Positions 46,493 to 57,454 of a DNA stretch of 64,000 bases are shown here, one piece after another. Within the stretch, counting starts at the first letter, position 1, and the number at the start of each line of letters is the position of its first letter. The position numbers and the translations under genes were made by a program. Source of the stretch: Cephalotus follicularis (taxonomy: Eukaryota > Streptophyta > Magnoliopsida > Oxalidales > Cephalotaceae). Under the pieces are notes generated by a model. The model was not told the origin of the DNA and searched no databases. It saw only the letters and a list, made by a program, of their open reading frames with translations. The DNA is taken from NCBI GenBank assembly GCA_001972305.1, contig BDDD01003336.1, positions 132,008 to 196,007 on the forward strand, written 5' to 3'.

Positions 46493-47844
46493 CCCGGCTT
46501 TGTCAAACACACACCTTTACGTACCCAAAAGTTTTTCTAACTTTTCGCTACTATTAGAAAAATTAGAAAATGTTTTCTTTAATGCATCTATTTTGATTTT
46601 AAGACTTTCATTTTCATTTTCTAATATATCTATTTTATTTTATTTGGATTTATCTTCATTAATCAAAGTAGTCGTTTTTAATATTTGATTGTTCTCAATA
46701 GTTAAAGATTTAACCTTTTTCTTTAAAGAAGAAATAATGAAACTATATTTTTCTGCTATCACTATAAGTTCATCGTAACTTACCTCTGCATTATCTTCTT
46801 CTTCCTTGATGGCCATCATTGCCAATTGAACAACTTCTTGTTGTGTCTCCTCATCGGAACTTGAGTCGTCACTATCTTCCCAAGTTGTAAGTAAGGATTT
46901 CTTTTTCTTTATGTGCTCTTTCTTTTTAAGCCTCGGGCAATCACTCTTGTAGTGTCCCGGTTTGTTGCACTCGTAGCAAATAATATCTTCATCTTTGCTT
47001 GTCTCTCCTTTTTGAGTATTGCCCTTCTTGTATGGTTTGCCTCCAAAGTTCTTCTTTTTTGCGAGGAACCTTTTGAACTTCCTCGTGATTAGTGCGAGCT
47101 CTTCATCAGTATCATCATTAGTTTCTTCACTTGTTGAAGACTTTAATGTTACCATTTTCTTCTTTCTTTTCTCCTTCTCTTTATCATCATCTTTTTTCAT
47201 GATGGATAGTTCATGGGTCATTAATGACCCTAGGAGGTCCTCCAATGGAAGAGTGTTGAGGTCTTCAACTTTCTCAATGGCTGTCACCTTCGGCATCCAT
47301 ACTCTTGGTAGACACCTGAGAATCTTTCTCACCATTTCACTGTCAGTATAAACTTTATCAAGTTCTTATAAAGCATTTGTAATGTTTGTGAATCTAGTAA
47401 ATATGGTTTTTATGTCTTCATTTTCATGCATAGTAAACATTTCATAATCATGTACAAGCATGCTAATTTTGGCTTCTTTGACTTGATTGGTACATTCATA
47501 GGTTACCTCAAGTCTATCCCAGATATCCTTAGCTGAAATACATGAAGATACTCTACTAAAATCATTAGAATTAATAGCATAAATTATAATATGTTTTGCT
47601 TTAGCAATCATTTGTACCATTTTTCTATCTTCATCGGTATATCTAGTTCTGGGTAAATAATTTCACCATTTTCATTTGTGGTGGTAGGCAAATTTGGACC
47701 ATCAACAATTAGGCCCCAAAGATTGAAATCTAAAGATTGAATAAAAATAGTCATTTTAGCCTTCCAATGGCTATAGTTGTTGCCATAGAAAAATGGTGGT
47801 TTAGAGATGTTTTGGCTTTCACTGGTATTCATGTTCATGGCCAT
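46493..47844 (-). pseudogene. Copia-1 gag
   Basis: Starts MAMNMNTSESQNISKPPFFY (ATG 47844), then GNNYSHWKAKMTIFIQSLDF, the usual copia gag start. A frameshift near 47610-47620 leads to AKHIIIYAINSNDFSRVSSC and AKDIWDRLEVTYECTNQVKE; another break lies near 47345. The frame 47335-46640 holds the zinc knuckle CYECNKPGHYKSDC (about 46983-46942) and a Lys/Glu-rich region. It is cut by Gypsy-1 at 46492 and continues beyond 21494. The gene would encode the particle protein. Confidence 0.9.
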
Positions 47845-47886
47845 AGATCTTTAAAACTCTAACAATTAAGAATAATAAGTTTACCT

Positions 47887-47898
47887 GCTCTGATACCA
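47887..47898 (-). other. Copia-1 primer binding site (initiator tRNA-Met type)
   Basis: TGGTATCAGAGC on the minus strand, two bases inside the 5' LTR boundary. Confidence 0.9.
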
Positions 47899-47900
47899 AT

Positions 47901-49066
47901 TGAAATAACTACAATTTATAATAATAGTATAAAGCTAAAACAGCAATTCCAATATAAAAATGACTATAAGTAAATAGTTAGAGTTTAGAAATTGCAAACG
48001 CAGTTTTAGAGTGGTTAGGCTAAACTCTTGCCTATGTCAACTTTTTCCAAGACCTTATAGAGATTCCATTAGTATTCACTATTGAAAACAAACTCTGAAT
48101 ATCTTTATAGGAGCAATTCGGTGCACCTTACAACTTTTGTGATTAAACTCAATCACATACACTTTCGGTTCACTCCCATTTATAATCGATGTAATACAAA
48201 GTTGTTTGGTGATATAGTATAACTTCTATAATGTTGGATATTGACTGAATACGCTTACTTTAAAACAACTTAAGGTAAAATAATAACACTTGCTAAAGAA
48301 TATGAAGCTCTTGAAAAAAATTTGATGACCACGTATTGTAGTGTTGATTAGTGTGTTTTTCCAACTCATTCAAGCCTCCTATTTATATTGTTCATCAGGA
48401 AATATCCGTTGGAGACTTTTTGGAAAACTTTGCCTTTAATTCAGTGTTGATAAGATTGTGCTGATCACAATCCCTCGATCAAAGCGTCGCCAGTTTTGAT
48501 CTAAGCGTCGACACTTATATGTTACCGTTACGCCTTAATTTGAATCTCCCCGTTTAAAGCTTTGTCGGTTTGGCAACTTCAACTCCGAGCTTAGTAAAGC
48601 ACTTTCACTTTAAATAAAGCATCGTCGGTTTGTGCATTATTCAGTCTTGATTCCTTAACCATTGAGACTTAGTGTACCTTGTCATCGCCTTGCACAAAGC
48701 GCTGACGGTTTCCTTTAAGCGTCGTCGCTTCAAATGTTTGAGCAACTTCGTGAATTCATTGTATCAAAGCGCTGGCATGGCCTTCTTAACAGTTGGTGCT
48801 TTTTGGATCTAAGCATGGACGGCGTTGAGCTAAGCGTCATCGCTTTAGACATATTAGCTTGGACCAAGTTTGTTAACTACTGACGCTTTATATTTGCCCT
48901 TCGACGGTTTGTGCCTACGCGCTGACGGTTACATTGTAACTATCGACGCTTTGTCCTGTTTTGCCTAGAAATTCATCTTTGTCTCTAACAACTTGCAGAT
49001 AAAGTGAAAATGATTAGATGCAAATATGTTATGTTCAAAATTAGGATTGAGACAAAAATGTCAACA
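47901..49066 (-). repeat. Copia-1 5' LTR
   Basis: Partner of 5639-6859. On the minus strand it starts TGTTGACATTTTTGTC and ends GTAGTTATTTCA. A minus-strand TATA-like sequence lies near 48380-48395. Confidence 0.88.
48480..48960. repeat. TCGA-word cluster in Copia-1 5' LTR
   Basis: AAAGCGTCGCCAG, TAAGCGTCGACACTTA, TAAGCGTCGTCGCTTC, TAAGCGTCATCGCTTTAG and AACTATCGACGCTTTG. Homologous to 6290-6760, with different decayed positions. Confidence 0.75.
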
Positions 49067-49952
49067 CTGTCCCTATCATGGTCAATAAAACCTGCATCCG
49101 AAGGGAATGATAATTTTATCTTCTTTAGTGTATACATAAGACCTTACATATTTACCCTAGGATCTACTACTTATGTTAATAAAAATAACAACAGAATGTT
49201 ATTAAAGTATTTCAAAAATATGGTTTGCATAAACGTGCACATTTCGTTGAATCTTGCATCAAACCAGCACATATTTCGTAAAGTTTGAAGACAACCAAGT
49301 TTGTAGTTACATAGTACTGTCATGAAAATAATTTTGTTAGTTCATCAAATTTAGATAAAAAATTAACAACCATTAAACAGGTATCCCAATAATGCTTATC
49401 ACTATACAAATGGTTTTCATAAGCTAAAATGTATGAAGATAGATGCACTCTAAATGTGTATGCAAGTTTACACATTTTATTGTATGAAGATAGATGCACT
49501 CTAAATGTGTATGCAAGTTTACACATTTTATTGGTGGAATTCCACCTATATTGCACATTAATCGTTAAAGACTTACATTTCAGGCCATGTTCTTGACACA
49601 AGAGTTTAAATTCTTGTTTTCACGATGATGAAAATTTAATGAAGCAAATAGAATATCTAATGTTTCAGATGACTTGCACTATGCATATTAAACCGTCTTG
49701 AACAATTAGATTAATAATATGGTATACAAGCCTAACATGCAACAATTTACCATCTAAACTAGGATTAATCCAAGTCTTTAGTATGGTGATGGCATGGGTG
49801 TTGTTGGTTGTATTATCAAAACTAATTGAAATCTTTTTTTTATATTAAAAATACCATATTTTCCCCTCCATTGTTTCTATGGCCCTAGCTATATCGGGTC
49901 TAGTGTGGGGCTCAAAAAATCCTGAATGATAGAATTCGATTTTGTAATATCC
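49067..49952 (-). pseudogene. hAT transposase, central piece
   Basis: From high to low coordinate: EPHTRPDIARAIETMEGK (about 49909-49856); SFDNTTNNTHAITILKTWIN (about 49825-49766); GKLLHVRLVYHIINLIVQDG (about 49751-49692), the hAT DNA-binding/catalytic segment; RWNSTNKMCKLAYTFRVH (about 49544-49491); and further decayed segments down to VVDPRVN (about 49165). Multiple stops and shifts. The sequence continues directly into 56693 on one side and 5638 on the other once LTR F and Copia-1 are removed. Confidence 0.85.
49428..49530 (+). repeat. 53-bp perfect tandem duplication in the hAT gene
   Basis: TGTATGAAGATAGATGCACT ... GTATGCAAGTTTACACATTTTAT occurs twice in a row. Both copies are identical, so the duplication is recent relative to the gene's decay. 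Confidence 0.92.
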
Positions 49953-50925
49953 TGTAACACCCTGCACCCGGAGGACGGACACGTAGCATTACTCTCAATC
50001 CAATATACAATACAATGGTCGGGACTAACAATATAAAAATACGGAAAAACTTAAAACTTTACAATATGTGGAAGATACAATATAAATGCATGATATGGCA
50101 AATGCATGAATACAATTGGCAATCTGACTATCCGTATGACACTAGCCCATAACAGAGCATATGGATAGGATCTATATAACAATTAATCAATGGAAGACAC
50201 TCAATGGTGGTGTATCAAACACCCAATCAAACAATCATATCCTATAGAGCATGCGACCTCAGTCAGTACAGTGTCAATCAGTGGGAATGATCAATCCCAC
50301 GGAAGGTAGTCCTTCAAAAAGGGTGGGAGATCTACCTATTTGTCTCAAACTGATCAGGTTTGGGACTCATAAGTCTTCCAGCCTATGGCTGGGTCAATAC
50401 AGTATCGATGAGCTACAACCATGAGGGAGCTACTATACCGTTAGGGAGCTACGGCCCTCCGAGAGCATCAATCGTCAATCAATAACAGTACTGCTCGTCA
50501 GCAGATTAATACAATAAATGACGCGATCGACGAAATAGGTGGACAAGGTCGACAGCCTAACATGCCGATACGGGTCATAAGGTCATTCTATAGGATTCAT
50601 ACAATACAATCAACCTGTCAGTACAATGTGAATACAATGTCATTAAGTGGTGATGTCTAATGGATAAATGGGAAAATGAGTCCAACGTTCCGAACTTAGG
50701 CTCACAACACTTATGACTCAGTCAATCAATCAATCAATAGCCAATAGACAGTGACAATCAGATAACGAGATATGAAAGAACATCTATCCGGTCAAAGAAG
50801 GTCACTAGGTCATCACCTATGGCTCAAGTTGTCACTTTATCAATCTATCTATTCAATCTTTGAAAACCATGGAAAACACTGTTTCAAACGCTTGAATATC
50901 TCAAGTGAGGCTCCGGTCAAACGGC

Positions 50926-51845
50926 TGTGATGACCCGAAATTCCATGTAAGATATTATTTATGGAATATGATTGCTATTGTGTAAATTGGCAAATAGTTT
51001 AAGGGACCCGTAGTATGACCCTACGCTCGGGGAGTACGGGGGTTCCGCTCCCCGGTGAGCTGACGGGGGGTCCCGCTGCCCGGACAGCAGGCGAGGGTTC
51101 GGGGGGCAGCGCGCCTTGAAGAAAATTTAATTTGGCTAAGTGTTGAGAAGGAAAACTGTCTAAAGCGCCAATAGTCCCATTTAAAGCGTCGACGCTTTGG
51201 TAGTAACGGTCGACGCTTTAAATGAAAAAGTCGACGCTTTGAAGATAAGTGTGTCAGTTGACTTGGAGTAGACTTAAAGCGGTGACGCTTTGTAGTAAAG
51301 CGTCAGCGCTTTAGTCAGGATAGAGGTGAAAAACGCAGGTAAAGGCTGTGACCGTCGACGCTTAGAGATAAAGAGTCGACGCTTTGCCCTGTGTCAGGTG
51401 CAGAATTCTAACTTTTTACCCCATTTCGATGGAATTAAATGAATTGTAGGACACGTGTCAAGCAAGGGATGGATGAATTATGATATTTTGCTAATATAGG
51501 GCAGGTGGCATCAACTGGATTGATTGAATTCAATCACATGGAGGCAAGCTCACATGGGTGAAGTCATGGAGCTGTGTAAGGTTACATGATTAGTGATGTA
51601 CAAATGTAAACATGATAATGAGAATATGACATTTTGAAATTGGTGTTTCAAAGATGTAAGCATATGTGATCCTGTGAAGTTATTGAATAATAATGTTAGG
51701 TTTTAAATGTAAGCCAAGATTTTATGATATGAAATGGATCGTTAAATGATTAAACAATTTGACGGTTAAAGGTTACACACATGTAACGCACCGATCTTCG
51801 GAGCTCGCTTTGAGCTTAAAGTGGATTCGGGTCGGGGGCGCTACA
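50926..51845 (+). repeat. Gypsy-4 5' LTR
   Basis: Its last 275 bases (GTGTAAGGTTACATGATTAG ... GGCGCTACA) match 55284-55559 with few changes. The 3' LTR lacks the first about 645 bases, including the word cluster. Confidence 0.83.
51160..51390. repeat. TCGA-word cluster in Gypsy-4 5' LTR
   Basis: AAAGCGTCGACGCTTTGG, ACGGTCGACGCTTTAA, AAAGTCGACGCTTTG, AAAGCGGTGACGCTTTG, AAAGCGTCAGCGCTTTAG, ACCGTCGACGCTTAG and AGAGTCGACGCTTTG. The cluster starts about 235 bases into the LTR. Confidence 0.87.
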
Positions 51846-51849
51846 GGAA

Positions 51850-51860
51850 TGGTATCAGAG
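51850..51860 (+). other. Gypsy-4 primer binding site (Met type)
   Basis: TGGTATCAGAG, four bases inside the 5' LTR end. Confidence 0.8.
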
Positions 51861-52399
51861 AGTTGATTTTATGGTATTTGAGGATATGAATGGTGTGGAA
51901 GTATTTGCTAATCTGATTTCCTTAGATGTCATTAAAGATTGAGTCAGATCATTTGGAGACTAGTATAAGATTTAACATCTGGGAATCAGAAACTTGCGAA
52001 GAGAGAATTTGTACTCGCATATGTCCAATAGAAGAAGTGTATAGATAGAAGTTAGCAAGAAAGGGTGAATGCTTTAGAAAAGCTAAGTGAATGTTCTTTT
52101 GAGGTTCATATGAGAATGAGTGGAATAGTTATACGAGAAGTTAGAGAAAGCTTGCTAATGACGTTAAGGAGTATCTGAGAGGAGATACCCGATGATGACG
52201 AGTCTAGCGATGAAGACTAGAATATTTGTGAAGGAGCTTTATGTAAGAAATGAATAGTGGATGTAAGACATGTGCAAAGAAGTGTAGATGTTAGTTCCTT
52301 GTAAGGTCTTGAATAAAATCGTCTAAGGTTAAGGGCTAACTCGTAAGTTAAAGAGATGACCGACTTAAGACGAAGTCACGGTCAAAGAAGGAACGTACC

Positions 52400-55060
52400 G
52401 GTCAACGAAGAAGAACCGTTTGCAAGACAACTTCCGAAAGCCTTTTCGGAGTGACAGATCCTATGGAGACCGAAATATGGATCCAAGGAAAGGAAGAGAT
52501 ATTCAGAGCCTTGGATTGCGTGGATCGTCAGAAGGTAGAGTTTTCGTTTGACAAGATAGAAGGAGAAGCATATCGATGGTGGGACATGATAGAAATGACG
52601 AAGACACGTCGGGAGATAGCAACGATGACGTGGGAAAAGTTTAAGAAAATATTTATGGAAGAATATTTTCCTTAGCTGATGAAATATAAGATGGAAGAGG
52701 ACTTTCTTTGATTGGAAGAAGGTAAGTCCGAATTGATAGCTCGATACGAGGCAAAGTTGAGAGGTTGCCTCGATATGCGGCTCACATGGTGTCAACGGAG
52801 CAAAGAAGAACGAATAAGTTTTGCACGGGTTTGGGACCCAATGTTCAAGGGTTGTTGATAGCGTAGGATCCGCAAACCTACGAAGTGGTGTTGATGGGTG
52901 CAATAATCCGAAATACCAGCAAAAGTGAAAGGCCTAAGGACAAGAAAAGAGGAAGGTAGATGAATCCTCTAGCTACTGCCGCAAGAAAGGAAGGTCTAAC
53001 GAAGAAAGAGAGAATGGAGTTCTATAACTCAGAGCATCAGTTAGTACATACGCCATAAAAGCTAAAGATGTGAAAGAATTCTAATGACGTTGCAACAAGC
53101 ATGGATTGACTTTCGGGGAATCATGTTTTTGTTGGTTGGTATAAGAAGAAGGATGAGTTTCGATAACCAATCAATCGAAGTTTGGTTACCGAAGTGCAAA
53201 AGTCAGTAAACCCCTAAGTTTCATATCAGCAATCCAAGCTAGACGATTGTTGGAAAACGACTGCGAAGGTTACCTCAATTATGTGGTGAACACTAAGGAA
53301 GAAATGGTGAAAATAGAAGATGTTCACTTTACGGATATGTTTCCTGCAGATATACCGGACATACCACTTGATCGAGAGATAAAGTTTGCAATGGATTTAG
53401 TAACCAGGATGACTCCGATTTCAAAGAGTCCCTATCGTGTGGCGCGGACCAAGTTAAAAGGTTTAAAGAATTAGTTGCAAAGAGATTTTGGATAAAAGAT
53501 TTTTCCGACATAGTGGAATGCACCAATGTTGCTTGTAAGGAAGAAAGACGAGACAATGAGACTCTGTACAGATTGCTAAGGATCGACGATCTGTTGGATC
53601 AACTTAAAGAATCGACCTTCGATCAGGTTATCATTAAGTAAAGGTCAAGAAGAGGGATGTACCGAAAACTGCTTTTCAGACAAGATATGGACACCTCGAG
53701 TTTTGGTAATGCCATTTGGATTGACAAATACTCCAACCATTTTCATAGATTTGGTGAATAAAGTATTCAGCATTTATTGGGCCATGTAATTTCAAAATGA
53801 GCTATTTTAATGGTCCCTGATAAGACTATGACAATAAAAGAATGGTAAAGACCAATGTTGGAAAAAGAAATATGAAGTTTTCTTGGATTGATAAGCTACT
53901 ACCAAAGGATCGTTGAAAGTTTCTCTCGCATTGCGAACCCTCTTACAAGGGTGACACAGAAGAATGTTAAGTTCGAATGGTCTGATCAATGCGAAGAGAG
54001 TTTCTTGGAGTCTTAAGGATTATGAGTGTACCATCCAAGAAAAGAGAACGTCTTGGCCGATGTTTTGAGCCACAAGAGAATAAAGGTTTTGACAGCAATG
54101 ATTATCACACAAGAGAAGTTATTAAGGGATTTCCAAAGTTTGAACTTGGAAGATAGAAAGCAAGGAGAAATAACTTTCTTATCTCAAGTTATAGTTCGAC
54201 TGTCTTTAGTTGAACTAACGAATCAAAAAGTGTTAGTTGATGATCCGAAGTTTAAAGAAGATAACGGACGGAGGTGTCGAATGTCTATATGTCGGGAGAA
54301 AGCGAACGTCGTGGTCGTACTTCAAGTCGCAAGAGCATGGGAAAGTTGGCAACGATGAGTTCCACACAAAAGAAGTTATCAAGGTATTTCAAAAGGTTGA
54401 GTTTGGGACTTAAAAGACAAAGAGAAGAAGATTAATTATGTCAAGTCATATCTCAACCATCTTTAGTGAAAAGAGTTAAGTTGCATCAAGTTGATGATTC
54501 GGATGCTCATGGAGATAGCGAAAAGAGATGTTGAACGGTTAAGTATGGGAAGAAGAAACAAGAAGGAAATTGTTGGAAACAGAAAAGGTACAAATGATAA
54601 TTGAGAAAGTAAGGAAGCACCTACTAGCAGCCAAAGTGAATAAAAGAGTTACGTAGATAAGAGACGATGGGAGTTACAGTTCGAAGTGGGAGATTATGTT
54701 TCTCTTGAAGGTGTTGCCTTGGAAAGGAGTAAAGAGATTTGACAAAAAGGGAAAGCTTAATCTGTAATACATTGGACCATGGGAGATTTTGGAAAGAATC
54801 GAAAAGGTTGTATATAGGCTTGTATTGCTACCAAGTCTCTCCCATGTCCACGATGTGTTTCATATAGCCATCCCCTATCATGTTATGAGAACTGAAATAA
54901 TTCCAGTACATGAAAATTGGTCATACAATGAGCGACGGGTGAGAGTTTTGGATTAAAAGAACAAGTTTTATGGACCACAACTTTTCTGTTTGGAAAAGTG
55001 TTATGGAGAAATAATGAAGTCTACGAGCTTTAGTGGAAGTTCGCGAAAGAAGAGTAAGGA
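52400..55060 (+). pseudogene. Gypsy-4 gag-pol remnants
   Basis: Gag: WIQGKEEIFRALDCVDRQKV and EAYRWWDMIEMTKTRREIAT (52480-52640). RT start: NYVVNTKEEMVKIEDVHFTD, then DIPLDREIKFAMDLVTRMTP (53275-53430). Later fragments, in shifting frames, show a polymerase region around 53660-53770, SYYQRIVESFSRIANPLTRV (about 53890-53950), the tether YHPRKENVLADVLSHKR (about 54027-54075) and an integrase end with VLPWKGVKRFDKKGKLN and SLSHVHDVFHIAIPYHV (about 54700-54880). Much more decayed than Gypsy-2. Confidence 0.75.
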
Positions 55061-55283
55061 ATGAAAGTATGATATGCTATGCAGCTATGTTTTAATGTCA
55101 TGTGTTAATATTTTCCGTTGTGTAATGTTTTATGATAGGCGATGTATAGATGTGAACGTATAGAATCGAATGCTATAGTTATGATGATATCAATAGTTAT
55201 TGAACATACTTGAGTGTATGAGATATTAATGGAAAAAGGCGAGTATATGATTATTTTATGATGTGATAAGATTACGTTTTTCC

Positions 55284-55559
55284 GCTGTGTAAGGTTACAT
55301 GATTAGTGATGTACAAATGTAAACATGATAATGAGAATATGACATTTTGAAATTGGTGTTTCAAAGATGTAAGCATATGTGATCATGTGAAGTTATTGAG
55401 TAATAATGTTAGGTTTTAAATCTAAGCCAAGATTTTTATGATATGAAATGGATCGTTAAATGATTAAACAATTTGACGGTTAAAGGTTACACACACGTAA
55501 CGCACCGATCTTCAGAGCTTGCTTTGAGCTTAAAGTGGATTCGGGTCGGCGGCGCTACA
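55284..55559 (+). repeat. Gypsy-4 3' LTR, 5'-truncated
   Basis: Matches 51570-51845. No polypurine tract is visible just upstream, consistent with a deletion that removed the tract and most of the LTR. Confidence 0.78.
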
Positions 55560-55624
55560 CGGCGATGTGAAAAAGAGTTGAAAATAAGCTTCAAAGCTTT
55601 AAAACAGTTAAAAGTTCCATTCAG

Positions 55625-55985
55625 CCAGAAAGGCGTCGATGTCCTTGTCCAAAGATATCGATGCATATCAGGGCATTCCTTTAAAACGGTAGAAGGACAT
55701 CGATGTCTTTGAAAGACGTCGATGTCTTTCTCTGTGTGTGTAAAGTTCTAGCCGAATACGTCAATGTCCTTGGACAAAGACGTCGATGCATTTCAATAAA
55801 AACAGCTTAGGAATGCGCATCGATGTTCAACATCGATGTCTTCTCTGGGGAGAATAAATTCCATGGCAAAGACATCGATGTCTTTCAAAGACGTCGATGT
55901 CTTTGCTGCAGAATCAAAGATGCAGCATTCTAAAGCAAAAGACATCGATGTCCATGGGCTGGGGATCGATGTCTTTGCTGTGGGC
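55625..55985. repeat. TCGA-word cluster in LTR F
   Basis: AAAGGCGTCGATGTCCTTG, AAAGATATCGATGC, GGACATCGATGTCTTTG followed by AAAGACGTCGATGTCTTTC, AAAGACATCGATGTCTTTC and AAAGACGTCGATGTCTTTGC. It lies in the intron-like part of LTR F on the minus strand. Confidence 0.88.
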
Positions 55986-56499
55986 TGTGCAGAAAACCAG
56001 CAATTCTCAAGTCAAAATCCATTTAAAACCCGATCTTTGAAAACCAAGGGTTAAAATCAATCATTTAAGGTTAGTAAAACTAGTTACAACCTTCAAATTT
56101 CAGTTTCAATCTTCCTAGATCAATTAGATCAAGGAAATCAATAAAAACCCTAGTTTCACAATTCAATACAATACAACCATTCAATCATTCAATCAATCAT
56201 GCAATTCAATCAATCAGTCAATAAAGCAATAGACAATTCAAGTAGAGAAGTCCTACCTATAACCGAAGCTTCAATAGTTGAGCTTCCAATCAATTAATCG
56301 GCTGAAATCACCCAAGAATCAGTTGCTATGTTGTTCAATCCGCAAGAAAGAGACTTGCAATCGTTATGTGCCATTGGAGCAGCAAATATGGAGCTACAAG
56401 AAGGAGAGGGAGGCTGAAGGCTGGGAGAGAGAGGAGGAGAAGGATAGAGAGAGGGAGAAGAATGAGAAATGAGAGAATGAGAGTAAAGAATTGACTTAT

Positions 56500-56509
56500 A
56501 TAGTCGATC
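56500..56509 (-). promoter_or_regulatory. TATA box of LTR F
   Basis: GACTATATAAGTC on the minus strand, about 185 bases inside the LTR start at 56692. Confidence 0.5.
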
Positions 56510-56692
56510 CGGCCAATTCTCCTAAACTCAGCCCAAAATCCCGACTATACATGCATACAATCAATACAATAACCAATAGGTATGGGAATACCTCACTTCA
56601 ATATAGTGCAATATGGTTCAATACAATTCAGTACAGTACAATACGGTACAATATATGCATGAACAGTACAAAAGGGAATTTGGGTCGTTACA

Positions 56693-57454
56693 TATCCATT
56701 TACTGTCTACATAGTGTGCTCTTATGAAAATGCAGACACATCCAGGTATTGGTCCAAACATCATATGTTAAAGCAAAACGAGTACTGATTTTTATAATTC
56801 AATTAGCTTCTGTTTTTCCTTTTTCATTTTTTCCATGCAATCTCTAACAAATGTTCTTTCGAATATCATCTGAGCAAGAAGATTAACTCCCTATGTTATC
56901 TAGTTCCGGAACATGGGATGATCTACTGCACTAAATGACAATTCCATATCTATAATAAAATTAACTAACTTCTGCCTCTGTGGCTTGTTAAAAAATCTGA
57001 AATTACTACTACTAGGTTTCGGTACCTTTTCTAATGGACTCACTTTGTTGGCCAAGAATAATGTCGTGTTCTTGGGCACAAGGCACCAAATGCCTCATAT
57101 AGGTACCGATGCCAGAACTTTTCATAAAAGCATAGTTTTTTTATGTTGCATACCTTACAGTATACCCGTTGGACACCGTTTCGTTCACGTACCACCATGT
57201 ATTTCCACAACACATATGATTTTCGCTTACCAACTGCAGACAACATAATTGCTACTTCAGGTTGTTGCGTATGTTGTGAGGTTTGGTTTTCTGGGGCTAC
57301 TTCATCAGATGGTGTTTCGTTATCTTCTTCTTCGTTGAAATGGTGATCTGCAGAATCAACGCTCTTGAATGGGTTAAATTCCATATCATCAGGAGGTTGG
57401 GTAAAGTCATAATCTTATGCTGCCAAGTGTGGCATGGTTAACGGTATTTCCTGT
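56693..57454 (-). pseudogene. hAT transposase, N-terminal piece with BED zinc finger
   Basis: A likely start is ATG 57435; MEFNPFKSVDSADHHFNEEE from 57384 is the open part. The BED finger reads GKRKSYVLWKYMVV then NGVQRVYCKVC, with its second half (GIGTYMRHLVPCAQEHD) in another frame (57110-57060). Downstream come decayed segments FIIDMEFSFSAVDHPMFRN (about 56960-56910) and RAHYVDSKWI at 56693-56725, matching the AHFIDxxW segment of plant hAT transposases. The BED finger would bind DNA. Stops and at least two frameshifts are visible. Confidence 0.85.

Larger units (their letters stand above)
5639..49066 (-). mobile_element. Copia-1: SIRE-like Ty1/copia element interrupted by nested insertions
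   Basis: Two related LTRs (5639-6859 and 47901-49066) in direct orientation start TGTTGACA and end TTTCA on the minus strand. An initiator-Met primer site abuts the 5' LTR, and a polypurine tract (6860-6873) abuts the 3' LTR. The internal order on the minus strand is gag (47844-46493), protease/integrase/RT start (21494-19366), RT end/RNase H (13472-12202) and an extra ORF (11772-7325). The flanks CTGTT (5634-5638) and CTGTC (49067-49071) are a likely 5-bp target duplication with one change. Without its insertions the element would be about 9-10 kb. The extra ORF after pol suggests the SIRE/Maximus group (inference). All genes are disrupted. Confidence 0.88.
50926..55559 (+). mobile_element. 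Gypsy-4: highly decayed Ty3/gypsy element nested in LTR F
   Basis: The 5' LTR 50926-51845 (TGTGATGACCCG to GGGCGCTACA) is followed by a Met-type primer site at 51850-51860. The 3' end (about 55284-55559) repeats only the last 275 bases of the LTR. CGGC flanks (50922-50925, 55560-55563) are consistent with a target duplication. The coding region between is recognisable but full of stops. Confidence 0.8.
49953..56692 (-). mobile_element. LTR F (solo Gypsy-type LTR), inserted in the hAT gene, holding Gypsy-4
   Basis: On the minus strand it begins TGTAACGACCCAAATTCCC and ends CGGGTGCAGGGTGTTACA. Perfect TATCC duplications flank it (49948-49952, 56693-56697). Without Gypsy-4 it is about 2.1 kb and non-coding. 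A minus-strand TATA box CTATATAAG is near 56500-56508 and a donor-like ATAG|GTAGGACTTC is at 56256. Confidence 0.87.
5118..57454 (-). mobile_element. Ancient BED-hAT DNA transposon split by about 50 kb of nested insertions
   Basis: Three coding pieces in N-to-C order on the minus strand form one transposase: BED zinc finger and N-terminal region (56693-57435), central region (49067-49952) and dimerisation domain (5118-5638). The sequence resumes cleanly across LTR F (TSD TATCC on both sides) and across Copia-1 (flanks CTGTT/CTGTC). The terminal inverted repeats and the 8-bp hAT target duplication were not found. The right end may lie beyond Copia-2, which is inserted at 57455. Confidence 0.75.
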
